In this document: positions 18,062 to 26,396 of the stretch, piece after piece | Layout of the letters: the number at the start of each line of letters is the position of its first letter | How positions within the stretch are numbered: position 1 is the first letter of the stretch | NCBI RefSeq assembly: GCF_041435335.1 | Contig: NZ_CP108430.1 | Location: forward strand, 186,001-250,000 | Source of the DNA: Streptomyces sp. NBC_01283 | Lineage (GTDB): Bacteria; Actinomycetota; Actinomycetes; Streptomycetales; Streptomycetaceae | DNA: 64,000 bases | Direction of reading: 5' to 3' | Notes under the pieces: generated by a model | What the model saw: only the letters and a program-made list of their open reading frames with translations | What the model was told of the DNA's origin: nothing | Databases searched by the model: none | Made by a program: the position numbers and the translations under genes

Positions 18062-18669
18062 CGGCGCCCCAGGTCCAGGTCAGAAGCTGTATCCAGCAGC
18101 ACCGCAGCCTGTTCGACGAGAGCACCGCGTTCCCCACCCAACTCGTGGCCGCCGCTTGACCCGTTGGCATAGTGAGGCGTCTTCTCAGGGGTCGTTTTCA
18201 GCTGGTTTGCGCCGCCCCGTGTATCTCTTAACTTGTCCTGGATCTCACGCGTGTTGATTTCCGGCACGCCTCTGCTGGACGGAGGGGGCATCGGTGCACG
18301 TCGTGGGATGAGACAGGCTTCGCAGGACGAGACCGGCAAGTCGGGCCTCACAGTCGGCCCATGAGGCTCCTTCACCCTTGTTTCCCCTCAAGTCACGCCC
18401 TGCCGCAGGTACATGTTGGGATCAAACAGGCTTCACAGGTGAAAACGACCTCTGAAACGACCTCTCAGATTCCCTAGGCGGGGTTGAGGGGGCGGATGAG
18501 GGCGGCAGGACAACGATCGCTGATGATCTATCCGTCGCTTTCGGCGTAACGATCCCGCTGAACACCCAGACTGACTGGGCAGGGACCGCGTGGTGCACGG
18601 ACTCGGATGCTGAACTGAAGGTTTCACGACCGGCCCGGCGGAGTCCACCGCAGCGGCCAGTCCGGACCC
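18062..18669. other. Gap with no supported gene
   Basis: Non-coding by appearance. A direct repeat of AACGACCTCT occurs at about 18441-18464, ending the sequence GAAAACGACCTCTGAAAC. No start or family signal on either strand. Confidence 0.35.
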
Positions 18670-19230
18670 TCACCGTTCGACTCTGACGTTGAACTCGGTG
18701 TCGCCGTCCTCAAACTGCAAGGTGCCAAAGGTGTTCGGCACCCCAAGAATCTCGGTTGCCCTTATGTGCTCTCCAGAACGCGGCTCAGGCGTACTGGAGA
18801 ACGGCCGGTACGGGACCAGCTTCGCGTCCGTGGGGCCGGCCACAAAGACTGGGCTGACAGCTTCCCCGTCGGCGCCGGACCAGCGGGGGCTCTCCAGCCA
18901 AGACGTGTCCCACTCGGTTTGGCCGAGGTTCTTGACCTGCATGCTGTAGACGACGAACTGCTTTCCGGTGTCCGCCTTGACATGTCCGATGGAAGTGGTG
19001 CCGGCCACGGCCAGCAGCTTTATGGCAGCACGGCCGTCTTCGGTTGTGACAGTGATTGTTTTGCCGGGCTTCAGCTCGCGCAGCGCCTGGTGGGACAGAG
19101 CCTGACTCGTCGACACGCTGCGGGACGATTCATGCGGCACGGCGCTGCCCCCACTAGCTCCAATGGCAGCGGGGCAGCCGAGGGCGAGGATGGCGACGAC
19201 AGCGAAACTTGAGCCGGTCCTATGTTTCAT
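18670..19230 (-). CDS. Secreted DUF4352-like protein
   Basis: 186 residues. The N-terminus is a Sec signal (FAVVAILALGCPAAIGAS) with a Cys that could be a lipobox, although the preceding ALG is only a moderate match. The rest resembles the DUF4352/telomeric-repeat-binding-like immunoglobulin fold found in many actinomycete secreted proteins: KFVVYSMQVKNLGQTEWDTS-type strands and a closing FGTLQFEDG. Function unknown. Transcribed alone. Confidence 0.72.
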   Translation of the reverse strand: MKHRTGSSFAVVAILALGCPAAIGASGGSAVPHESSRSVSTSQALSHQALRELKPGKTITVTTEDGRAAIKLLAVAGTTSIGHVKADTGKQFVVYSMQVKNLGQTEWDTSWLESPRWSGADGEAVSPVFVAGPTDAKLVPYRPFSSTPEPRSGEHIRATEILGVPNTFGTLQFEDGDTEFNVRVER

Positions 19231-19470
19231 GACGATCTTGATTCCTGATCGCGACTGCCCCTTCTTCCAGCATGCGCCCAGTCAGGCGGGATGAAAACAT
19301 GAGGGCTGCCATCGCACCCCCAGACCATCCAGCGCCGGCAGTGCCTTTCTTGATCTTTGCCCTGTGGGCAGTGCCGTGGGATGCGACGGCGTGCGCTTCG
19401 GAGCCGACGAAGAAGGCGGTGCGCAGCCACCACGGTGCGAAGGTGAGCGCGCTACGCCCGCGGACCTGGC

Positions 19471-19941
19471 TCAGCTGCCGTCGGTGCTGTCGTTGTTGTT
19501 CAGGGCGATGGTGAATGCCTCGATGGTGCGGCGGCGCGCGGTGAGGAAGGCGAGCCAGGTGCCGTCCGCGTAGTGGACTCGGAAACGAGCCATGAGCTGG
19601 AGGCGGGGGCGGCGCTCCACTTGTGCGACCCAGGTGCGGGGGATTTCCCAGACGGGGGTGCCGTCCAGGTGCCGTACAAGGCCCACTCGCTGGTCCGTCA
19701 CCCGCATCAGCAGCGCGCCGGACGTGGACGGCATGGCCGCCGCGATGCTCTGCGCACCACCGGACTGGGCGCCGTACCGGTGCATCAGGTGGTCACCGAG
19801 CATCCCGCCGATCTTGCCGTGCTTGACTTTGACGCCTTCAGCACTCTTCACCGGCACGACGATTCCGGAGGCGAGCAGCTGCTCACCTGGCGCCAACTGA
19901 CTCAGGGCAGCCTGCTGTTGCACAGATATGGCTTCTGACAT
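19471..19941 (-). CDS. Conserved-looking hypothetical protein
   Basis: 156 residues with good coding character. The N-terminal helix (SVQQQAALSQLAPGEQLLASGIVVP) is followed by strands with ALLMRVTDQRVGLVRHLDGTPVWEIPRTWVAQVE, a pattern reminiscent of PH-like domains of actinomycete cytoplasmic proteins. No transmembrane segment. I do not recognise the family. Divergent from a short low-complexity region; neighbours give no functional hint. Confidence 0.62.
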   Translation of the reverse strand: MSEAISVQQQAALSQLAPGEQLLASGIVVPVKSAEGVKVKHGKIGGMLGDHLMHRYGAQSGGAQSIAAAMPSTSGALLMRVTDQRVGLVRHLDGTPVWEIPRTWVAQVERRPRLQLMARFRVHYADGTWLAFLTARRRTIEAFTIALNNNDSTDGS

Positions 19942-20138
19942 GGCGACGTTTCCCCGTGATCTTCTCGACTCTGATGGGGGATCGTATCGGCCAGGGCTGC
20001 CGCGGCTGACGGCGCCCCTGCCATGCTGTCAGCCCTAGTCGCGGTCGGCGCCAGAGCCAGCCACCGTGTACCGCCCGGCTGGCGCGAGTGCACCGCGTAC
20101 ACGAGCTCCAGACCTACCCGTTCGTCCATCTCCGGTAT

Positions 20139-20290
20139 CTACAACCAGGAGTCCATGGGCTCGAACTTCAGCTCGTTCATGACGGGCACGCGGATCATGA
20201 ATAGGGATGCCGACCGGCTCGACGCCCGCATGACCGGGGCCTGCTCGAACACTGACGCGTCCGTGAAGGCGGTTATCTGCACGATGTCAG
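20139..20290 (-). pseudogene. Fragment with SnoaL-like C-terminal motif
   Basis: A minus-strand frame reads VQITAFTDASVFEQAPVM and ends EPMDSWL-stop. The VQITAFTDxxVFE stretch resembles the last strand of NTF2-like or ECF-sigma SnoaL domains. The upstream continuation is out of frame, so this looks like a 50-residue gene remnant. Weak call. Confidence 0.3.
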
Positions 20291-20400
20291 CAGCGCGGCG
20301 GGCTCGGCCGCGGCGTGCGGATCAGCGCTGGCGGGTGAGCGATGTCCGTCAAGAAACCCCGCCGCCTGTACGCGCGGGTGAGCTCGTCGGTGCGCGCGGC

Positions 20401-20826
20401 TCACGAGGGGGTCAGAACCCGTCTCGCAGCCTTGGAATCGCAGGAGGGCCAGGCCATGGCTGCACGCCTGGCGCGGAAGGCGAGATCGCTCCGCACCCAC
20501 AGCACAGCGATGGGCAGAGTGACCACGATGATGCCCACCGCGCCGTGAACACGTTCGTCTACCTTGTCGGCGCAGGAAGTAGCGAACTCGTCCGCATCGT
20601 CGGCCCCCAGCTCCCGCTCCTTGTAGAGCCAATCGGCGAAAGACGAATTCTGGAACAACACGGGTGCCCCGCACGACACAGGCGCGTCCTCAAACCCGCC
20701 GCTGCCCAGATAGCCCCTGCCTTCGTGCTGAGGTGGCCAGAATGCGAGCCACAGCGCCCACAGCATGCCTGCCACCGCGACGGCTCCCGCCGCGATACGT
20801 ATCCACTGCGCATGTCCCGTTGTCAC
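20401..20826 (-). CDS. Small membrane protein, two TM segments
   Basis: 141 residues. A first TM helix (AAGAVAVAGMLWALWLAFW, about residues 12-30), a roughly 65-residue loop with two Cys (SCGAPV, SCADKV) likely outside the membrane, and a second TM (GIIVVTLPIAVLWV) followed by a basic cytoplasmic tail. The arrangement is typical of hypothetical actinomycete membrane proteins. No family assigned. Confidence 0.6.
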   Translation of the reverse strand: MTTGHAQWIRIAAGAVAVAGMLWALWLAFWPPQHEGRGYLGSGGFEDAPVSCGAPVLFQNSSFADWLYKERELGADDADEFATSCADKVDERVHGAVGIIVVTLPIAVLWVRSDLAFRARRAAMAWPSCDSKAARRVLTPS

Positions 20827-21390
20827 CTAGGGCCCCCGATGATCACGTCTGTTGGCGTCGCACACCCTACGTAGTCCCGATCTGAGGGCATGACTTCCGC
20901 CCTCAGAACCCGTCTCGATGCCCCGGATCAAGGTGCTGAGTCGCCTTTCCAACGGCGGTCAGCCGTTCCCAGATACGGCAGATGAGCCTGCCGCCGACGC
21001 CCTGTGCGCGTCGTCAGCCGACCCGCCGGGCCAGCACCTGTCCGGCCCAGTCCTCGGAAAGGAAACGGTCGGTGGGCGTGAACCCGTTGCGTTCGAAACG
21101 TGGCACGGTGCTCGCAGGCCCCCAGCACTCTCCCGGCCCCCACCAGCATCCGCTTTTCGGCTCCTGCCTCGCCTACACAGCCAGAGAGTCCCCCTGCGCC
21201 CCGAACCCCCCGCAGGGCCCCCCGGGCGCAGCACGGCCACCAACGCGCCCGGCCCCTGCAGATCAAGGCGCACGGCCCGCCGCCGCCACCCTTCTTCAGG
21301 CATGACAGGCAGACGCCACCCCCACCTCGATCGCGGTGAACAGACGGGGCTGCGGTGGGGGCGAGCGGACATCGCCCGCCCACCCCCACC

Positions 21391-21442
21391 ACAGCCCCCA
21401 CAGCCCCCACAGCCCCCACAGCCCCCACAGCCCCCACAGCCA
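21391..21442. repeat. 9-bp tandem repeat ACAGCCCCC x6
   Basis: Six consecutive near-perfect copies of ACAGCCCCC in the middle of a non-coding stretch. Simple-sequence array, probably length-variable. Confidence 0.85.
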
Positions 21443-22623
21443 TCAAGTCCCACATGTTCCCAGGTCAGAAGCATGGATTTCCCTGCACATCCAAGACGCC
21501 AGCCCGCTGGCACGCCTTCACACTCCAGGCCGTCACGGACGAATCCCCGCTCAGAGCCGGCAGCGTTCCGCCCCTCCTGCGCACAACCACGCGACCGAAA
21601 AGGGCGGACAACCACTCCCCCACAAACAGCCGAGGCCTTCCGCTGACCGGGCAGGCACGCCGTGCAACCGGCGACGCAGGGCCGACGGCGGCGCGGCAGG
21701 GCTGCCGGGGGGGCGCGCAAGAGCCGTAGCACAGTGCCGCCCGCCCGCCACGTCCATGACGTCGCACGCAGAAGGGCGCGCCGCGAGGTGCCTTTGCGTC
21801 GCGGTCGGAGAGGGCGCAGCGTCACACCGGCCCTCCCCCGCATCCGATGGACCGCAGCCACACAGGCACTCTCCGGGCCCAGCCCCCCCCTTGCGCCACC
21901 CTGTCGTGAGGGCCGGGCCGGCACGCCCCAACGGTGTCGCCCGATACCGCCGCGCCCCCTCCGCCAAACGGGCCACATGCCGGCCTCCTGCCAGAGAGGC
22001 ACACCGGCCCTCTTCGCCTGCCGGGCCGGCCGCGCCGGCGAACTGGGGGCGCTACCCGCCCGCGCGTTCACCGGCCTGCCTCCTCGACGGCAAGGAGACG
22101 AACGAGTCGGAAGCCAGCGACTCCCGCAGCCATTGCAGCCATCGCACGCGGTATCCGCAGACCCGGACCGATCATGTGTAGCCCCTGCCCTGACAGGTCC
22201 GTGCCGGTACGCGGGCAGGAGATGTCCGGATGGTGTCCCGCTGAGTGGTGTAGCGGCGCGGGATTCGTGGCCCCGCAGGCCAGTTGGCCGACGCAGTCAC
22301 CTCGGCGTCGGATAGGGGTGCTTACGCCCGCGAGCAGCAGGCGCTGCGGCCGGGTGAGCCAGCTGGCAATCGCCACCTCGGCCCTGAGCGGAGCCACACG
22401 GCCCGCCGTCGCTACACCACTCGGCGGGACGCCACCGATGTCCGGTGATACGCCAGCCCAGCAGGCGACCCCGGCCGCTTGTCCGCACGGCCCTCGCCCG
22501 GTTGTGCAACACCTCTTGAACGGCCGGCTCCCTGGCTGCTGCTGCACTGCACCCGCCAGGCGCACCAGGCTCCCGCCGTCCCGGACTTCACCGGTCCCGG
22601 CAGCAAGGCCGGCCACCACGGCC

Positions 22624-22750
22624 CCGACCAAGCCAGGGAGGTGCCGGAACCAGACCAGGGAGTGCCACGCCCAGACCGGAGGGTGCCGCGACCAGGCCAG
22701 GGAATGCCGGAAACCAGGCCGGGGGGGTGCCGTGACCAGGCCGGGGCCGG
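22624..22750. repeat. Imperfect 20-23 bp tandem repeat, about 6 units
   Basis: Units of the form CCG(c)GACCAGGCCAGGGAATG repeat with point differences and 1-2 base length changes. A heptapeptide-like pattern (VPxPDxG) appears in one frame, but the flanks are not coding. It ends 40 bases before the stop of the NmrA-like gene. Confidence 0.7.
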
Positions 22751-22790
22751 CGCGCAGGCGGCCGGGGAGGCGCACGGCGTGGCACCGGGT

Positions 22791-23567
22791 TCAGGCGGCC
22801 CGTTCCGCCAAGAACGCCTCCCAGGTCCGCTCGCCGTGCACCACGTGCACCGGCAGGGCCAGGTTCACGCCCTCGCGGTAGGCGCGGCCCGCCTTTCCGG
22901 GCACCCGCATCCCCACCACCGGACGGCGGCGCCCAGTGGCACCCAGGTAGGAGCGGACCACATCATCCATCGTGTACACCGCCGGCCCGGCCAACTCCGC
23001 CACCAGGCCCGCCGGTTCACCCAGCGTCAGCTCGACCAGGCGCTGCGCGACATCGCGTACATCGACCGGCTCCAGGCGCATGCCGGGCGCCGGAACAAAC
23101 GGCAGCCGGGCCATCTTGGCGACCATCTGGTGCACCAGGTCGTGGAACTGGGCGGCCCGCAGCATCGTCCAGGCGATACCCGACCCGGTGATGGCCTCCT
23201 CCGCCGCGCGCTGCGTGGCAAACCACGCCATCGGCATCCGCTCCGCGCCGATCACCGAGACGTGCACAAGATGCCGCACCCCGGCCTCCCTGGCCGCCGC
23301 GACCAGGTGGCCCGCCATCACGTCATCGCCCTTGGCGCCCCCGGCCAGGTGCAACACCGTATCCACCCCCGCCAGCGCGTCCCCAACGCCCTCACCGCTC
23401 ATCAGATCACCGGTGACATAGCTGACCTGGCCGGTGTCCTGCCGACGGCTGCGGCTGAGCACCCGCACCCGACGCCCAGGCGCGGCCTGCCCCAGCAACG
23501 GCAGCACATGACGGCCCAGCGTTCCCGTACCACCAGTGACCAAAATCGTAGCGTCAACACTCATCAT
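22791..23567 (-). CDS. NmrA-like NAD(P)-binding protein
   Basis: 258 residues. ILVTGGTGTLGRHVLPLL (Rossmann), DTVLHLAGG, VHVSVIGAERMPMAWF and TMLRAAQFHDLVHQM follow the atypical SDR pattern of NmrA/quinone-reductase-like proteins (often 250-300 residues). An AAGGGG ribosome binding site sits before two successive ATGs (23567, 23564). Function is likely as a redox sensor or reductase. It stands alone, with the CRISPR fragments upstream. Confidence 0.87.
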   Translation of the reverse strand: MMSVDATILVTGGTGTLGRHVLPLLGQAAPGRRVRVLSRSRRQDTGQVSYVTGDLMSGEGVGDALAGVDTVLHLAGGAKGDDVMAGHLVAAAREAGVRHLVHVSVIGAERMPMAWFATQRAAEEAITGSGIAWTMLRAAQFHDLVHQMVAKMARLPFVPAPGMRLEPVDVRDVAQRLVELTLGEPAGLVAELAGPAVYTMDDVVRSYLGATGRRRPVVGMRVPGKAGRAYREGVNLALPVHVVHGERTWEAFLAERAA

Positions 23568-23686
23568 CTACCCCTTAAAAGTTGCCCGGTTGCTGGTGCG
23601 CACTGTTGGTTCTGCTCCTCTGACGCACCACCACAGGCAGATGTGACAACCCCACGAAAACAATCGCGAAAAACCGCTGAAGCCCC

Positions 23687-23709
23687 AGGAAACTCCACAC
23701 CCACCACCC
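23687..23709 (+). repeat. Copy 1 of a 23-bp sequence flanking CRISPR fragments
   Basis: AGGAAACTCCACACCCACCA... occurs here, 205 bases before the first CRISPR repeat, and again with one mismatch at 25503-25525, just after the second CRISPR cluster. The upstream sequence (GAAAACAATCGCGAAAAACC) is unusually AT-rich and could be an old CRISPR leader. Confidence 0.5.
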
Positions 23710-23913
23710 ACCACCCGCGCACGCTCGCCTGCCGCATGCCCCGCTCGCACGCCACCGCCAAGGACACGGTGCAGGACACCTGACTACCGGCATCCACCGC
23801 CCACACCAGCACAGTCACCAACCCCGACAGCCAGCTCACCACCCACACCACCCGCACCCGCACCCGCACCCGCCATCAAGCCCGCCCTGCCCCGCGGCCA
23901 CCCTCGCCACGCT

Positions 23914-24015
23914 GGGCCCATCCCCGCGTGCGCGGGGAGCAGATCACCGCACTGACCGACCGTCAGGCGCGGCTGGGTCCATCTGACTGCTCCCCCGCGC
24001 ACACGGGGATGGACC
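23914..24015. CRISPR. Orphan, rearranged type I-E CRISPR repeats
   Basis: A 29-base repeat (23914-23942, GGGCCCATCCCCGCGTGCGC...GAGCAG) is followed by a 32-base spacer and the first 8 bases of another repeat (GGGTCCAT, 23975-23982). Four bases later a complete 29-base repeat runs in the opposite orientation (23987-24015, CTGCTCCCCC...GGATGGACC). Length, spacing and sequence match the GTCCATCCCCGCG...GGGGAGCAG repeats of Streptomyces type I-E systems. The head-to-head junction shows that an inversion or deletion broke an array. A poorer inverted copy may lie at 24271-24296. No cas gene is in the window. Confidence 0.8.
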
Positions 24016-24517
24016 TCGCCTCCGCAATGTCCGGTGGTGGGCCCAAGGCTGCCGACTTCCACATTCTGGCCGCAAACAACCAGGTGGTGGGGCGTGCAGC
24101 ACGACACGCACGCGTTTCCCGATCAGCCGGATCGGGACCGAGTAGCAGTTGGTGCGGACGGGATCTGGCCATAGCGGTCGACCCGCGGGGTGAACAGCCG
24201 GCCCGTCTCGGGCGGTTCCCCGGGCCAGCGGCATGCACGGCCCGGCCTTGACTCAGGTCACGCAGGGCCCGCTCCACGCACGCGTGGGTGGTCCCCCGTC
24301 CTCCTCGCATCTGCGGAGCAGGCTCTCATCGCGCACCTGTGGGTGATCTGCCCTACCTGCACTGCGATGCGCAACACCGCGCCCGGCAAATGAAATGACC
24401 ATTGTGACTGAGCATTCAGTTGGTCACGACTGATTCGGTCTCCACCCCGCGTGTCACCGCACGTGCAAAAGGATATGAATCCGGGAGGCAGTTCGTTCCA
24501 CCCGCCGGGAGGGGAGG

Positions 24518-25087
24518 ATGAGTCTTGTAAGTCAGGCACTACCCCTAGTCGGTGTCGCCATCGGCGCAGTGGTGTCCCTGGTTGTCTCCGCCGTGAAGGA
24601 CCGCGCCCAATGGCGGCGCCAGCAGTCCGTCCGATGGGACGAGCGGCGTCTCAACGCCTATGCGGAATACGCCCACACCGTCAAGGAACTCAGCAGCCGG
24701 TACACCCGGCTGGCGATCGCGCGCGGCGTCACCACCGGGCCAACCCCGCTGGAGCCAACCGATGCAGTGCTCGAGGAACTCGCAGCAGCAGAGGCCCACC
24801 GATCCGCGCTCGCAGAAACCCTCTGGCTCCTAGGCGACGTTGACAGCAATACCGCCGCCGTCAAACTGAACCACGCGCTCTGGCACCTTGAGTGGCTGGC
24901 TCGCGGCGTACCAACCACCGGTATCGCCACCTGGCCTGAGGCATTCCTCGAATTCCGTGAGGCGCGCAGAGACTTCCTGAAGGCCGCGCGCTGCGACCTA
25001 GGCATCCGCGGCTCTCAGATAGCCCACGACGTTCCCTGGCCCCCACCATGGCGCCCCTCGAACCACCAAGGAACGAGCGGGCCCTGA
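24518..25087 (+). CDS. Membrane-anchored hypothetical protein
   Basis: 189 residues. One N-terminal TM helix (ALPLVGVAIGAVVSLVVSAV, residues 7-26) followed by a basic stop-transfer (KDRAQWRRQQS) and a helical cytoplasmic domain. GGGAGGGGAGG precedes the ATG. The same plan (N-terminal TM plus RxxRW-type junction and a helical domain rich in Tyr/Leu) is seen in the proteins at 31462-32049 and 32183-32817, so the three may be distant relatives or a common structural class. No known domain. Confidence 0.7.
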   Translation: MSLVSQALPLVGVAIGAVVSLVVSAVKDRAQWRRQQSVRWDERRLNAYAEYAHTVKELSSRYTRLAIARGVTTGPTPLEPTDAVLEELAAAEAHRSALAETLWLLGDVDSNTAAVKLNHALWHLEWLARGVPTTGIATWPEAFLEFREARRDFLKAARCDLGIRGSQIAHDVPWPPPWRPSNHQGTSGP

Positions 25088-25390
25088 TCCAGCAGCCTCA
25101 CCAGACGAAGCTGAGTACCAAACTGGCCAACTGAAGGGTCCGTCACCATGCGAAGGACTCAGACTCCGTCCCACGAGTGCAGCCACAGGCCGAACTCCAG
25201 ATTGCGGACGCCGTTGAGCTGTACCTCCTTAAGAGAGCCGGCACGGCAGCTGCCGTCATGGAAATACCCCCCCCTGGCGGCGACGGCGGCGATCTCCTCG
25301 AGTTGGCCCTCGGCAGCGCCCTACTCCTGCGCATCGAACAAACGGGCAGCCTTTTGCAGCGACAAGCGCGGGAAGCAGCTCCGCGGCGCC

Positions 25391-25480
25391 GGGTCCATCC
25401 CCGCGGGCGCGGGGAGCAGCTGGGTACCTGGGCGCTGGTGTTCACCTCCCCGGGTCCATCCCCGCATGCGCAGGGGGCAG
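25391..25480 (+). CRISPR. Two-repeat type I-E CRISPR remnant
   Basis: Repeat 25391-25419 and repeat 25452-25480 (both 29 bases, beginning GGGTCCATCCCCGC and ending GCAG), separated by one 32-base spacer (25420-25451), giving the exact 61-base period of type I-E arrays. The second repeat has three changes in its 3' arm, as in array-terminal repeats. No further repeat at +/-61 bases. Confidence 0.88.
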
Positions 25481-26128
25481 TCCAGGGGCGGGCCATGGCC
25501 TCAGGAATCTCCACACCCACCACCCGCACCCGCACCCGCACCCGCCTCAACCTCCCGCACACCTGCACCCGCACACCGCAAACAAGAATTACACAGCACC
25601 CACAGCAACGAACGCCCCGACGGACGGCCCAGCCCCGAACAGGAGGCGCAGGCCACCGACACCGTGCACATCGCCCTGCTCGTCGTCTAAGACACCCCCA
25701 CCCCCGACGAACGCCTCACCCTCAACCCCCACCACCCCTTCGCCCTCCCCTCCGACCAGACCACCGCCATCCCGGACCACACCCCCACCCCCGCACCGCC
25801 AGCCCGCCAGCCACGCCCGGCACCGCACCCGGGCCACCACCCCAACCACACCCCACACCACCCGCCGGCAGCAGGCCGTGACCGCCTGCCTCACCGCCCC
25901 CGCACCGGCCACCTCCCTCCTCGACACGGACGCGCAGTTCGCGCGGCAGCGGTGAGCTGCGGCAACCCGGCCCAGCGAGGAACTGCTGGATCTGCGCCGC
26001 GCGCACAAGGACCCCCGTCACCCTCTGCTCACCGGGAATATCCCCCACCGGGATGAGAGCAGGCCTGGCGCAGAGAAGTGACCCGGCCACAGCCGCCCCT
26101 GCCGGCGGCAGGGGCGGCCGACCTTGCC
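25481..26128. other. Degenerate Pro/His-rich region
   Basis: Begins with the second copy (25503-25525) of the 23-bp sequence seen at 23687, then CACCCGCACC repeats. A plus-strand stretch (SNERPDGRPSPEQEAQAT..., stop, then DTPTPDERLTLNPHHPF in the same frame at 25600-25760) looks like decayed coding sequence. No intact gene. Confidence 0.35.
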
Positions 26129-26266
26129 TCACGGCCAAGGGATCGCGTCCAACAGCCACGCGAGAACGGCGCCCACCGCTCCCGACACGGCTGCGCACGC
26201 GATCGTGAGAGCGGGGCGCGTTCTGGGCTCTTCCTGGGTCGGGCTCATGCGGCTCAAACGTGCCAT
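26129..26266 (-). CDS. Short single-TM protein
   Basis: 45 residues from the ATG at 26266: a polar N-terminus, one TM helix (TIACAAVSGAVGAVLAWLL) and a short tail. Divergent from the TIR-NB-ARC gene with about 130 bases between. Small size makes this uncertain. Confidence 0.4.
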   Translation of the reverse strand: MARLSRMSPTQEEPRTRPALTIACAAVSGAVGAVLAWLLDAIPWP

Positions 26267-26396
26267 TCTGGAAGTCCTTTGGTGAGTACGGCATCGTTGC
26301 CGGGTGCGTTCACCCTGCTCGGCGGACCAGGTGTTGTGGGGGTACGCACGCGTTGCGAGTCGTTCCAACGCCGTGTGAGTCCGACGGGGGCGAGAC

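Larger units (their letters stand above)
20827..22790. other. 2-kb region without a supported gene
   Basis: Several long open frames exist on both strands, but they overlap, are Pro/Arg/Ala-rich and lack ribosome binding sites, which is expected of GC-rich non-coding or decayed DNA. The region contains two tandem repeats (21391-21442 and 22624-22750). Confidence 0.45.

Noticed and set aside
20959..22071. Long minus-strand open frames in the 21-22 kb block
   Set aside because: Composition-driven (Arg/Gly/Pro), overlapping frames on both strands, no start signals, includes the simple repeat.
24271..24296. Possible third inverted CRISPR repeat
   Set aside because: Only about three quarters of bases match and the distance does not fit the 61-base period; mentioned as doubtful, not called.
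26129..26266. FxSxx-COOH precursor peptide next to the TIR-NB-ARC gene
   Set aside because: The short divergent peptide ends in DAIPWP, not FxSxx, and has a TM helix; no radical-SAM FxsB gene is present.
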